Positions 1-7,072 of a stretch of DNA of 45,048 nt are shown here, one piece after another. Position 1 is the stretch's first letter; each line of letters begins with the position of its first letter. The position numbers were made by a program, and so were the translations under genes. Source of the DNA: Verrucomicrobiota bacterium (GTDB lineage: Bacteria > Verrucomicrobiota > Verrucomicrobiia > Opitutales > UBA953); contig VHCL01000009.1 in the NCBI GenBank assembly GCA_016871725.1, positions 1 to 45,048 of the forward strand, read 5' to 3'. The notes beneath the pieces are model-generated. The model was not told where the DNA came from and searched no databases. It was given only the letters and a program-made list of their open reading frames with translations.

Positions 1-79
1 GGTCAAGGGGCCAGAAGTCCCCGTGGGGTATTTTATGAACGAAATAATCATTTAATGATTAAATGAGCGATTTTAACCG
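1..79. other. AT-rich downstream flank of queA
   Basis: Short AT-rich stretch past the queA stop. Positions 46-60 form a perfect inverted repeat with 7-bp arms (AATCATT / AATGATT) around one base, which could be a weak hairpin at the queA 3' end. There is no clear T-run in the minus direction, so I do not call it a terminator. Confidence 0.4.
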
Positions 80-1147
80 TTAAAGGATCAACATGGCGTC
101 CCCGTAACTGAAGAACCGGTATTCCTGCCGGATGGCCTCGGCATAGATTTCCTTCAGCCAGGCCACCCCGGAGGGGTCCCCCGGGGTCAGGAAGACCCCG
201 ACCAAGCAGAGGAGGGTCGACTTGGGGAGGTGGAAGTTGGTCAGGAGGTGCTCGCAGCAGCCCAGGGTGTCGCCGGGTTGGATGTAGATCGAGGCCTCGG
301 AGACGAAGTCGCCCTCGTGGGCGAACCCGGGGACCTTCCGCAGGGCGTCTTCGCTGGCGCGCACGGACGTGGTGCCGATCGCCAGACGGGGACGGCGCTC
401 CCGCAGGGCCTGCAGGGTCCGGGCCGGGATCCGGTAGGTCTCCGCGTGCATGACGTGCGTGGTGATGTCCGTCGCGGTGACGGGCTGGAAGGTCCCGGGG
501 CCGACATCGAGCACGAGATCAAACGCCTCATGGCCGCGCGCCTTGAGGATCTCCAGCAGCTCCGGCGTGAAGTGCAGCCCGGCCGTGGGCGCGGCCGCCG
601 CCCGCGCGGCCTTGGGGTCCGCGTAGACGGTCTGATAACGCTCGGCATCGTCCGTGGGCGCGAGCCCGCGCTCCTTGCGCGCTTCGACGATGTAAGGCGG
701 CAGCGGGATCTCGCCGAGGCGTTCGGCGAGGTCCTGCACCGTCTCGCCGGGCGGGAGGTCGAAGCGCACGCGGTATTCGCCGTGCGCGTTCTCGACCGCG
801 ACGGCGCGTCGGCCGTCGACGAGGAAACCGGCGGCGTCGCCGGCGCGCTTGCCGGGCCGGAGCATGCACCACCATTCGAGCGGATCGAGCGTCGGACGCA
901 GGAGCAGGCACTCGACCTTGCCGCCGGTGGGACGCACGCCGAAGAGGCGTGCCTTCAGCACGGAGACGTTATTGCGGATGAGCACGGTGCCCGGCGGCAG
1001 GAGCTCCGGCAGGTCGCTGAAACGGCGATGCTCGATCGTCCGCGTGGCGCGGCGCACGACGAGCAGGCGCGAGGCGTCGCGCCGCGCGGCGGGCGTGGCG
1101 GCGATGCGTTCGGGCGGGAGGTCGAAGTCCAGCTCTTCGAGGCGCAT
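80..1147 (-). CDS. queA: S-adenosylmethionine:tRNA ribosyltransferase-isomerase QueA
   Basis: Transfers and isomerises the ribosyl group of SAM onto preQ1-modified tRNA to give epoxyqueuosine, in the cytoplasm. The 355-residue product has the usual family length and starts with the typical QueA N-terminus ([10 protein letters not shown], then [10 protein letters not shown]). The diagnostic motif [10 protein letters not shown] lies near residue 185, GTTSVRASE near 260 and [11 protein letters not shown] near 305. It stops with TAA. The start lies only 3 bp after the stop of the upstream HD-domain gene, so the two are almost certainly co-transcribed on the minus strand. Other queuosine genes are not in the window. 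Confidence 0.97.
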   Translation of the reverse strand: MRLEELDFDLPPERIAATPAARRDASRLLVVRRATRTIEHRRFSDLPELLPPGTVLIRNNVSVLKARLFGVRPTGGKVECLLLRPTLDPLEWWCMLRPGKRAGDAAGFLVDGRRAVAVENAHGEYRVRFDLPPGETVQDLAERLGEIPLPPYIVEARKERGLAPTDDAERYQTVYADPKAARAAAAPTAGLHFTPELLEILKARGHEAFDLVLDVGPGTFQPVTATDITTHVMHAETYRIPARTLQALRERRPRLAIGTTSVRASEDALRKVPGFAHEGDFVSEASIYIQPGDTLGCCEHLLTNFHLPKSTLLCLVGVFLTPGDPSGVAWLKEIYAEAIRQEYRFFSYGDAMLIL

Positions 1148-1150
1148 CGT

Positions 1151-2143
1151 TCAGGCTCCGGTCTTGGGCGGGGTGATCAGCAGCTGGCCGTCGATCGCGC
1201 GGAGAGGCATGAACTCCGCGCCAGGCGGGGCTTTCCGCAGTTCTTCCTCCACCGCGGACAGCTTGGCGTCCATGTCGTCGATGCGGGCCACGAACACGGC
1301 CTCCGGCGTGGAAGGCGTGGCGCAGGCGCCGTATTCGCGCATGGTGTGATGCGAGAGGATGACGTGCTCGAGACGCTCCATCAGCGAGGCTTCGAGGCCG
1401 ACCTTGGTGCCGTGGGCGCGCACGATGAAGGCGCCGAGGACGAGGTGGCCGTGCAGGTTGCCGGCGCGGGTGAAACCGGCCTTGGCCATGCCGGGCTCGA
1501 GGCGCGAATACTCCTGCACCTTGCCCATGTCGTGCAGCACGATGCCGGCGACGGAGAGGGAATGATCGACCTTCGGATAGAGCGGCAGGAGGGCTTCGGC
1601 GCACTTGGCCATGCGCAGGGTGTGCTCCAGCAGGCCATGGCGGTAGGCATGGTGCATGCCGAGGGCCGCGACGGCGTCGTAGAAGCGCTCGCCGTGCTCT
1701 TCCAAAGCGGATTCGACGGTCGCGCGCAGGCCGGCGTGGGGGATGCGGCTGACGATGCCGAGCAGGTCGGCCTTCATCTTCACGGGGTCATGCTGCGAGA
1801 CCGGCGTGAGGCGCCCCATGATCGCAGGGTCGGAACGCTCGGCGTCGGTGACCGGGGCGAGGGCATCCACCTTGAGGTCGGGGCGGCCGTTGAAATCGCC
1901 GACGACCCCGCCCACGCGGACGACCGCGCCGGCCTTGAGGGTGACGAGCACCGGCTTGACGGGGGAATCGCCGAAGACGCGGATCTTGATGTCGTCCGTG
2001 GCGTCCGCGATGACGGCCTCGTAATAGGTCGAACCGGTCTTGGCGGTCTTGGTGGCGATGTCACCCAGGGCGCAGATGGCCTGGAAGCGCGAGCCGACCG
2101 GGGAGGTCTTGCTTTCGCGGAGGGTCAGGAGGATTTCGGACAT
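1151..2143 (-). CDS. OB-fold / HD-domain 3'-5' exoribonuclease, YhaM-like
   Basis: Predicted cytoplasmic nuclease or phosphohydrolase of 330 residues. Residues about 20-100 look like an OB-fold nucleic-acid-binding domain (GDIATKTAKTGSTYYEAVI, then VGDFNGRPDLKV). An HD domain follows with His169/His174 (YRHGLLEHT), His204-Asp205 (LHDMGK), His265-His266 and Asp289-Asp290. This OB-then-HD order is that of Bacillus YhaM. I chose the ATG at 2143 because the reading frame upstream of it runs through repeat DNA and has no protein character. It overlaps no other gene and precedes queA by 3 bp. A 12-bp tandem array lies 54 bp upstream of the start. The exact substrate is not established by sequence. 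Confidence 0.85.
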   Translation of the reverse strand: MSEILLTLRESKTSPVGSRFQAICALGDIATKTAKTGSTYYEAVIADATDDIKIRVFGDSPVKPVLVTLKAGAVVRVGGVVGDFNGRPDLKVDALAPVTDAERSDPAIMGRLTPVSQHDPVKMKADLLGIVSRIPHAGLRATVESALEEHGERFYDAVAALGMHHAYRHGLLEHTLRMAKCAEALLPLYPKVDHSLSVAGIVLHDMGKVQEYSRLEPGMAKAGFTRAGNLHGHLVLGAFIVRAHGTKVGLEASLMERLEHVILSHHTMREYGACATPSTPEAVFVARIDDMDAKLSAVEEELRKAPPGAEFMPLRAIDGQLLITPPKTGA

Positions 2144-2196
2144 GGGGCGAGAGTGGCGGAGGGATGAAGGTGGGAAAGGAAAATGAGATGAATGGG

Positions 2197-2244
2197 GAGG
2201 ACTGAGTGGAGGCCTGAGTTGAGGACTGCATGGAGGGCTGAATG
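2197..2244. repeat. 12-bp tandem array (4 units), copy 1
   Basis: Four consecutive 12-mers close to GAGGRCTGARTG (2197, 2209, 2221, 2233), followed by GATGAA. The array lies 54 bp upstream of the HD-domain gene start. Copies occur at 5232, 8363 and 11608. Confidence 0.9.
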
Positions 2245-2301
2245 GATGAAATCCTCGAGGGAACCCGCTGGCAGGCTGGCCGGTTGACAAGGCAGTTACT
2301 G

Positions 2302-2326
2302 GTAGGGGCGCGACGGTGTCGCGACC
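2302..2326. repeat. REP hairpin with GTAG foot
   Basis: GTAG at 2302-2305 is followed by a 21-nt hairpin. The arms are GGGCGCGAC and GTCGCGACC around loop GGT, with one mismatched pair. Confidence 0.75.
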
Positions 2327-2350
2327 GCCTGTGCAAAAGTGGAAAAATGA

Positions 2351-2380
2351 GAGTATGGAGTTTGGAGTATCGAGTATAGG
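2351..2380. repeat. 7-bp tandem array (AGTATNG), copy 1
   Basis: Four degenerate 7-mers AGTATGG / AGTTTGG / AGTATCG / AGTATAG. Nearly the same string recurs at 10168-10197 between metK and ahcY. Confidence 0.85.
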
Positions 2381-2436
2381 GAGGGCCAAAAACACAGGTG
2401 GCGGGTGGAAGCCCCGGGTGGTAGGTGGCGGGAAAG

Positions 2437-2501
2437 GTAGGGATGCGATTACATCGCATCCGTTGGGTTTCAGAGCGGACGCGATGCCATCGCGCCCCTA
2501 C
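2437..2501. repeat. REPIN: two inverted REP hairpins with GTAG/CTAC ends
   Basis: GTAG, a 21-nt hairpin (2441-2461, left arm GGATGCGAT), a 15-nt spacer (GTTGGGTTTCAGAGC), a second 21-nt hairpin (2477-2497, left arm GGACGCGATG) and CTAC. The total is 65 bp. It is the reverse-complement counterpart of 5111-5175. Confidence 0.88.
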
Positions 2502-2511
2502 CCCAAGACAA

Positions 2512-2536
2512 GGCTGACCGGACGGGTCAGCCCTAC
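2512..2536. repeat. REP hairpin (GGCTGACC type) with CTAC foot
   Basis: 21-nt hairpin with arms GGCTGACC and GGTCAGCC, followed by CTAC. It belongs to the same stem family as the hairpins at 7000, 8512 and 20396. Confidence 0.8.
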
Positions 2537-2593
2537 CCAGGCACCTCCCCGTGTCCCCTTGCCCACGTGCCCACTTGCCCCCTAACTAGGGGA

Positions 2594-3379
2594 ATGCTCC
2601 GCCCCCTCCTCGCCCTGCTCCTCGCCTCGGTGGCCGCCCTCGCCGCCGAGCCTAACCGCGCCTTGGTCTTCTCGAAGACCGCCGGCTTCCGTCACAAGGA
2701 TTCGATCCCGCTCGGCAACGCCCTGTTGGCCCAGCAGTTGAAGGCCCAAGGCCTCGAAGTCGAGATCACCGAAGACGCCGCGGTCTTCACCGCCGAGAAT
2801 CTGGCCAAGGTCCGCGTGGTGGCGTTCATGAGCACGACGGGCGATGTGATGGGCGACGTCCTGCCCAAGGACGCTTCCAAGGCAGCCAAGGACGCCAACG
2901 CCAAGGTGGCCGAGGCCCGTCGCGCGGCCTTCCAGGCCTGGATGGAGAACGGCGGCGCGTTCGTCGGCGTGCATGCGGCTTCTGATGCCGGCGCGGCCGA
3001 CAAATACTGGCCGTGGTTCGCCCACATGGTCGGCGGCCTCTTCGCCGGCCACCCGGCCCAGCAGGTCGCGATCCTGCGTCCCATCGTCAAAGATCACCCC
3101 GCCAACGCCCACCTCGGCGCCGAGTGGAAGCGCAAGGACGAGTGGTACTCCTTCCGCAATCTCGCCCAGGACAACGTCGTGCTCCTGGAGATCGACGAAA
3201 AGTCCTACGCCCCGCAGAAGGGCAAGGAGATGGGCGACCATCACCCGATGACCTGGTGCAAGGAAGTCGGCAAGGGCCGCATGTTCTACACCGCCCTCGG
3301 CCACACCAAGGAATCGTTCGCGGAACCGGACTTCATCAAGCACCTCGACGGAGGCGTGCGGTGGGTGCTGAAGAAGTAG
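2594..3379 (+). CDS. Secreted ThuA-like domain protein
   Basis: 261-residue exported protein of the ThuA / glutamine-amidotransferase-like fold, linked in the literature to trehalose and 3-keto-sugar use. The first 18 residues (MLRPLLALLLASVAALAA) are a signal peptide. The mature protein opens with RALVFSKTAGFRH, the typical ThuA strand and loop. GGAFVGVHAASDA near residues 120-132 and HHPMTWC near 225 are characteristic of the family. I chose the ATG at 2594, which gives the signal peptide directly; an upstream in-frame start at 2567 would add non-signal residues encoded by a repeat word. The stop is TAG, and its last base begins a 7-bp repeat array. The exact substrate is unknown. Confidence 0.88.
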   Translation: MLRPLLALLLASVAALAAEPNRALVFSKTAGFRHKDSIPLGNALLAQQLKAQGLEVEITEDAAVFTAENLAKVRVVAFMSTTGDVMGDVLPKDASKAAKDANAKVAEARRAAFQAWMENGGAFVGVHAASDAGAADKYWPWFAHMVGGLFAGHPAQQVAILRPIVKDHPANAHLGAEWKRKDEWYSFRNLAQDNVVLLEIDEKSYAPQKGKEMGDHHPMTWCKEVGKGRMFYTALGHTKESFAEPDFIKHLDGGVRWVLKK

Positions 3380-3418
3380 AGTATAACGAGAGTATAGAGT
3401 CTGGAGTATTGAGTATCG
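3379..3418. repeat. 7-bp tandem array (GAGTAT orientation), copy 2
   Basis: Degenerate GAGTATN units starting at the last base of the ThuA-like stop codon. It forms the left edge of island 2. The opposite-orientation array at 3879-3907 forms the right edge. Confidence 0.85.
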
Positions 3419-3597
3419 GGTAAATGATGCCCCGTTAGTTGACCCGTTGGCCGGTTGACAAGGGAGGCACGCGATGCACGAGAGGCCCGGAGGCTCAGTG
3501 GCCCGGTTGATCAGAAATCGCCGGCTTCGGTCTGCCGTGACTGAAAGCCGAAATGAGTTCCTAACCGCCAACCGCTTACCGCTACCACCTGATATGG

Positions 3598-3622
3598 GTA
3601 GGGTCAGCACTGCGTGCTGACC
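3598..3622. repeat. REP hairpin (GGTCAGCAC type), GTAG foot
   Basis: GTAG followed by a 21-nt hairpin with perfect 9-bp arms (GGTCAGCAC / GTGCTGACC) and loop TGC. Confidence 0.88.
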
Positions 3623-3737
3623 TAGCTGTATCGGGTATGGCCGAAACCCGAAGCCGACGGCCGATGGCTGAAAAGCCAACTACCGAATGGCTGAGGCCCC
3701 GATGGCCGTCACCCGTCAGCATGCTCAAAGGCACCTA

Positions 3738-3762
3738 GGTCAGCACGCAGTGCTGACCCTAC
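3738..3762. repeat. REP hairpin (GGTCAGCAC type), CTAC foot
   Basis: Same stem as 3602-3622 in the opposite orientation: loop GCA, followed by CTAC and then CTCGAGGCAG. Confidence 0.88.
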
Positions 3763-3878
3763 CTCGAGGCAGCCCCGCCGATGATCTGGCCCCCGGGTTT
3801 CCTTTGAGACGTCCAATCTCTGGCCAACTGGTCAACGGGTCAACGGATCAACTAACGGCCTATCCCGCTGTCTTTCGC

Positions 3879-3907
3879 CGATACTCTATACTCGATACTC
3901 CATACTC
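3879..3907. repeat. 7-bp tandem array (ATACTC orientation), copy 3
   Basis: Four reverse-orientation units (ATACTCT / ATACTCG / ATACTCC / ATACTCT) ending 16 bp before the 3' end of the HEAT-like gene. Confidence 0.85.
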
Positions 3908-3923
3908 TCGAGTGGCATCGCGC

Positions 3924-4700
3924 TCACTTCGCCGCTTCGAGCTTCTTGATCAGGCGGCCGAGGGCGCCCTTGGTCGTCTCGTTCGTCACGGCCTGCTCGG
4001 CGTCGCGCAGGGCGGCGAGGTCCGCCGGCTGGGCGAGCTTGAGCAAGGCCTTCTGGCATTCGAGACGCATGGCCTCTTCCTTGATCGCGACGCACAAGGC
4101 GCCGGCGACGGAGCGGAGATTGCGGCCGACCGCGGCCTTGATGAGGGCATTGCGCGCGGCGACGGCGGACTTGGCGTCGGTGATGCCGGCGACGAACGCG
4201 TCGGTGACGCCGGGTCCGGCGACCTTGAGCAGGGCTTCCTGGATGCTGTCGGCGAGCGCGGCGTCCTTCGCGAGCGCGGCGAGCACCGGGACGGCCTTCG
4301 CGCCGCCGACCTCAGCCAGGGCGAGCGCGGCCGGCACGCGCAGCGGCGAATCCGCCTTGGCGGCAAGCGCGGCGACCTGCGGCGTGGCGCCGGCGGCCTT
4401 GGCTTCGGCGAGCGCGGAAAGCAGGAGCTTGGCGATCTCGACCTCGGTCGAGCCGAGCAGGTCGGCGACCTGGCCGGTCAGCGGTGAGTTCGGCTCGTCG
4501 ACCAGACGCTCACGGACGTCATCCACGGCGGCGAGGCGGACGGAGACGGACGCGTCGGACTTCTTCAGCGCGTCGATCGACTTAGCGGCGCCCTTACGGA
4601 AATCTTTGAGCGCGGCCGTGTAGACGGCGTGATCGACGGCCGGACGGTCCGCGGCGACCGCCAGCGTGGAGGCGAGGAGAAGGGCGAAGAGGGAGCGCAT
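3924..4700 (-). CDS. Secreted HEAT-repeat-like helical protein
   Basis: 258-residue exported protein. MRSLFALLLASTLAVAA is a clear signal peptide. The rest is alanine-rich helix pairs such as PLRVPAALALAEVGGAKAVPVLAALAKD and VRLAAVDDVRERLV, which resemble HEAT or PBS-lyase repeats. Such repeats normally mediate protein contacts, and no catalytic motif is visible. The start at 4700 is preferred over an in-frame ATG at 4718 because it begins exactly at the signal peptide. It is convergent with the ThuA-like gene across a repeat island. Similar HEAT stretches occur in the DUF7133-like protein at 11998-15117, but I cannot show that the two interact. Confidence 0.7.
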   Translation of the reverse strand: MRSLFALLLASTLAVAADRPAVDHAVYTAALKDFRKGAAKSIDALKKSDASVSVRLAAVDDVRERLVDEPNSPLTGQVADLLGSTEVEIAKLLLSALAEAKAAGATPQVAALAAKADSPLRVPAALALAEVGGAKAVPVLAALAKDAALADSIQEALLKVAGPGVTDAFVAGITDAKSAVAARNALIKAAVGRNLRSVAGALCVAIKEEAMRLECQKALLKLAQPADLAALRDAEQAVTNETTKGALGRLIKKLEAAK

Positions 4701-4795
4701 GTTCGAGGGCCCGAACATAAGAGGACCCGAGGACCCGAGGCGAGACTCCGTTAGTTGACCCGTTGTCTAGCGGCCAGTTGGCCAGGGCTGCATGG

Positions 4796-4851
4796 CACAG
4801 GTGCAAAAGTGCAAATCGGCCTGCGGCCTGTGCAAAGGTGCAAATGTGGAA
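4796..4851. repeat. 56-bp GTGCAAA module, copy 1
   Basis: Two direct half-copies (GTGCAAAAGTGCAAAT and GTGCAAAGGTGCAAAT) flank CGGCCTGCGGCCT. The same 56 bp recurs at 8261-8316 with one difference, and similarity continues about 25 bp further. Confidence 0.88.
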
Positions 4852-4903
4852 AACAAACTTCAGGTGGCGGGTGGCGAAGAGCCCAAGGACCGGAGGGCTC
4901 GAG

Positions 4904-4928
4904 GCAGGGTCAGCACTGCGTGCTGACC
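4904..4928. repeat. REP hairpin (GGTCAGCAC type), GCAG foot
   Basis: Perfect 9-bp arms around TGC. The foot has changed from GTAG to GCAG. Confidence 0.82.
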
Positions 4929-5110
4929 TAGTTGCATCGGGTCCGGCCGAATCCAGAAGCCGATGGCCGATGGCTGAATCGCCGACCCCTGAATGGCTGA
5001 GGACCGGAGGGCTGTCACCCGTCACCTGGGAATGTACGCCACTGGTTGACCAGAGGGAAGACATCTCAAGGGGAAACCGGAGACCGGATAATTGGCCGGG
5101 GGGCCTTGAG

Positions 5111-5175
5111 GTAGGGACGCGATGACATCGCGTCCGCCCTGAAACCCAACGGATTCGATGTCATCGCATCCCTAC
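5111..5175. repeat. REPIN, inverted counterpart of 2437-2501
   Basis: GTAG, a 21-nt hairpin with perfect 10-bp arms (GGACGCGATG, 5115-5135), a 15-nt spacer GCCCTGAAACCCAAC, a 21-nt hairpin (5151-5171) and CTAC. Its length and spacer match the reverse complement of the copy in island 1. Confidence 0.9.
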
Positions 5176-5231
5176 CTCTCCCGCCACCAGCCACCTGGGG
5201 CTGCCACCCGCCACCTGAAGTGCGTCTTTTC

Positions 5232-5279
5232 AATTCAGCCCTCCATGCAGTCCTCAACGCAGCCCTCTACTCAGTCCTC
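5232..5279. repeat. 12-bp tandem array (4 units), copy 2
   Basis: Four units in CATTCAGCCCTC orientation, ending 82 bp before the Gfo/Idh/MocA start. Relative to the gene it has the same polarity as the other three copies. Confidence 0.9.
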
Positions 5280-5361
5280 TCTTTCATCCCCGCTTTCCCT
5301 TCTTTCCACGGAACGTAACCCACGCTACACCTGTCCTACCCCCACCCCTATCCCTATCACG

Positions 5362-6651
5362 ATGTCCCACCTCACTCGTCGCTCGTTCCTGAAGAACACC
5401 GCCCTCGCCGGCGCCGCGCTCAGCTTCCCCTCCATCATCCCGGCGTCCGCGCTGGGCAAGGACGGCACGGTCGCCCCGAGCAACCGCCTCCAGCTCGTCG
5501 GCATCGGCCTGAAGTCCCAAGGCGGTGGCGACATGCGCCAGCTGATGTCCAAGAAGGGCGTGCAGGTGATCGCCGTCTGCGACGTCGACCGCCGCGTGCT
5601 GAAGTCCGCGTCCGAGAACGTCGTGAAGAAGGGCATGGCCGCGCCGAAGGAGTACGTCGATTTCCGCGAGATGCTCGCCAAGGAGAAGCCCGACGCCGCG
5701 GTGCACGGCCTGCCGGACCACTGGCACGGCGTGATCAGCTGCGCCCTCCTCCGCGCCGGCATCGACGTCTACGGGGAGAAGCCGCTCGCGAAGACCTGGG
5801 CCGAAGGCAAGGCCATCGCCGACGCGGTGAAGGAGAACGGCCGCGTCTGGCAGACGGGCATGTGGCAGCGCTCCACCCCGAATTTCCGCCGCGGCGTCGA
5901 GCTCGTCCGCAACGGCATGCTCGGCAAGATCCTCAAGGTCGAGGTCGGCACCGGCCCGAACAAGCAGGTCATGCCGCCCGCCCCGCAGCCGGGCGAGAAG
6001 GCCCCGGCCGAGGTCGATTACGACCTGTGGGTCGGTCCGTCCGCGGACTTCGCCTACGACCCGCGCGTCTTCCACTTCCACTGGCGCTGGAACATGAACT
6101 TCGGCGGCGGCATGCTGCTCGACTGGGTGTGCCACCACCCCGACATCGCCGCGTGGGCGATGGGCAAGGACGCCGAGTTCCCGGTGTCCGTCGAAGGCAC
6201 CGGCAAGCTCCGCGAAGGCCCCTGGGACACCCACGCCGAATACGACTACACCGTCGGCTACGCGGACGGCTTCCAGATGTCCATCAGCAGCTCGTTCATG
6301 GGCATGCGCTTCCACGGCGAGAAGGGCGAGCTCTTCGTCACCCGCGGCAAGCAGGAGTGCTCCGTCCCGGGCCTCTGGGAGAAGGACCTCGGTCCGGACG
6401 CCTGGCGCTGCCCCGGCACCACCGACCACTTCCAGGAATTCGTCGACTGCGTGCAGTCGCGTCGCCGACCGATCTCCCACGTCATGGCCGCGCACCACAC
6501 CACGACGATCGGCCACCTCGGCAACGCCGCGGTCTTCACCGGCCGCAAGCTCCGCTTCGACGGCGCCGCGGGCAAGTTCATCGACGACGCCGGCGCGACC
6601 GCGATGCTCTCGCGCGAGCTCCGCAAGCCCTGGTCGCTGGAGAAGATCTGA
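5362..6651 (+). CDS. Tat-exported Gfo/Idh/MocA-family oxidoreductase
   Basis: 429-residue NAD(P)-dependent sugar or polyol oxidoreductase, predicted periplasmic. The N-terminus TRRSFLKNTALAGAALSFP is a twin-arginine signal. The Rossmann part has LVGIGLKSQGGGDM near 45-58 and VIAVCDVDRR near 70, and the family EKP motif is at about 139-141 (GEKPLAKT). The C-terminal part carries LLDWVCHHPDIAAW near 253, typical of PVC members. I chose the ATG at 5362 because it immediately precedes the Tat motif; the open frame upstream is repeat DNA. The substrate cannot be told from sequence. A GC-rich hairpin and a terminator follow. Confidence 0.92.
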   Translation: MSHLTRRSFLKNTALAGAALSFPSIIPASALGKDGTVAPSNRLQLVGIGLKSQGGGDMRQLMSKKGVQVIAVCDVDRRVLKSASENVVKKGMAAPKEYVDFREMLAKEKPDAAVHGLPDHWHGVISCALLRAGIDVYGEKPLAKTWAEGKAIADAVKENGRVWQTGMWQRSTPNFRRGVELVRNGMLGKILKVEVGTGPNKQVMPPAPQPGEKAPAEVDYDLWVGPSADFAYDPRVFHFHWRWNMNFGGGMLLDWVCHHPDIAAWAMGKDAEFPVSVEGTGKLREGPWDTHAEYDYTVGYADGFQMSISSSFMGMRFHGEKGELFVTRGKQECSVPGLWEKDLGPDAWRCPGTTDHFQEFVDCVQSRRRPISHVMAAHHTTTIGHLGNAAVFTGRKLRFDGAAGKFIDDAGATAMLSRELRKPWSLEKI

Positions 6652-6709
6652 GCGCGGGCGCATTGCGCCCGCGAGGGGCACGCGGGCAAGGGGACACGGG
6701 GAAATGAAC

Positions 6710-6731
6710 AGGCGCCGTCAGGCGCCTTTTT
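6710..6731 (+). terminator. Rho-independent terminator after the Gfo/Idh/MocA gene
   Basis: Arms AGGCGCC and GGCGCCT around GTCA, followed by T residues to 6731. It lies 58 bp past the stop codon. Confidence 0.85.
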
Positions 6732-6775
6732 GCTTGGGCAGGGCCGGGACCGCGTCACGACATAGCTGTATCGAG

Positions 6776-6800
6776 GTAGGGTCAGCACCGCGTGCTGACC
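6776..6800. repeat. REP hairpin (GGTCAGCAC type), GTAG foot
   Basis: GTAG followed by a 21-nt hairpin with perfect 9-bp arms and loop CGC. Confidence 0.88.
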
Positions 6801-6838
6801 TAGTTGCATCGGGTGTGGCCGCCGCAGGGCGGCCAGAG

Positions 6839-6863
6839 GTAGGAGCGCGGCTACGCCGCGCCC
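6839..6863. repeat. REP hairpin (GCGCGGC type), GTAG foot
   Basis: GTAG followed by 21 nt with arms GAGCGCGGC and GCCGCGCCC around TAC, with one mismatch. It resembles the GTAGGAGCG start of published Pseudomonas REPs. Confidence 0.8.
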
Positions 6864-6926
6864 TCCACGCCGAAGGTCACGATGGATCGCGCCCCCACCT
6901 TGCGTTCCCCTGCGGCGAACTCCCTA

Positions 6927-6947
6927 GGTCAGCACGCAGCGCTGACC
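6927..6947. repeat. Diverged REP hairpin (GGTCAGCAC type)
   Basis: Arms GGTCAGCAC and GCGCTGACC around GCA, with one G-T type mismatch. The following foot reads CTGC instead of CTAC. Confidence 0.75.
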
Positions 6948-6964
6948 CTGCCACAAAACAGGGC

Positions 6965-7024
6965 GGACGCGATGTCATCGCGTCCCTACCTCGAGACATG
7001 GCTGACCGGGCCGGTCAGCCCTAC
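6965..7024. repeat. Two same-orientation REP hairpins
   Basis: 6965-6985 has perfect 10-bp arms (GGACGCGATG) and then CTAC. 7000-7020 has perfect 10-bp arms (GGCTGACCGG) and then CTAC. The linker CTCGAGACAT is similar to linkers in islands 2, 6 and 8. Confidence 0.88.
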
Positions 7025-7072
7025 CTAAAGACATCACTCCCCCGATACTCGATACACTCGCGGCTTTCGCCT

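Larger units (their letters stand above)
2144..2593. repeat. Intergenic repeat island 1
   Basis: Divergent spacer between the HD-domain gene and the ThuA-like gene. It contains a 12-bp tandem array, a REP hairpin (2302-2326), a 7-bp tandem array, a GGTGG-rich word (2396-2430), a complete REPIN (2437-2501), another REP (2512-2536), and a GTGTCCCCTTGCCC-type word (2549-2580) that recurs at 8676-8709 and, reversed, at about 6680-6700. No gene was found. Confidence 0.85.
3380..3923. repeat. Intergenic repeat island 2
   Basis: 544-bp spacer between two convergent genes. It is bounded by inverted 7-bp arrays and holds two REP hairpins of the GGTCAGCAC type in opposite orientation. It also holds words shared with other islands: GTTAGTTGACCCGTTG (3434), its inverted form near 3829-3858, CTAACCGCCAACCGCTTACC (inverted at about 11505-11527), and GCCGATGGCTGA (3660; related copies near 4970 and 11680). 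No gene or clear terminator was seen. Confidence 0.8.
4701..5361. repeat. Intergenic repeat island 3
   Basis: 661-bp spacer between the divergent HEAT-like and Gfo/Idh/MocA genes. In order it contains the GTTAGTTGACCCGTTG word, the 56-bp GTGCAAA module (4796-4851), one REP (4904-4928), a GATGGCTGA word, a GGAAACCGGAGACCGG word (related to 11571-11590), a REPIN (5111-5175), a GGTGG-rich word in inverted form (5179-5217), and a 12-bp array. The last 80 bp before the gene are C-rich. No gene was found. Confidence 0.82.
6652..7072. repeat. Intergenic repeat island 4
   Basis: Convergent spacer. It holds a 9-bp-arm hairpin without a T-run (6654-6672), the Gfo gene terminator, a GGCCGCC palindrome (6818-6835), and five REP hairpins (6776, 6839, 6927, 6965, 7000). 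A short ATACTC array (7043-7060) sits next to the 3' end of the following gene. Confidence 0.82.

Noticed and set aside
230-2167. 645-codon plus-strand open frame opposite queA and the HD-domain gene
   Set aside because: Antisense shadow with no recognisable domain.
2437-5175. Composite transposon carrying ThuA and HEAT genes
   Set aside because: The inverted elements are REPINs found in many spacers. There is no transposase and no target-site duplication that I can see.
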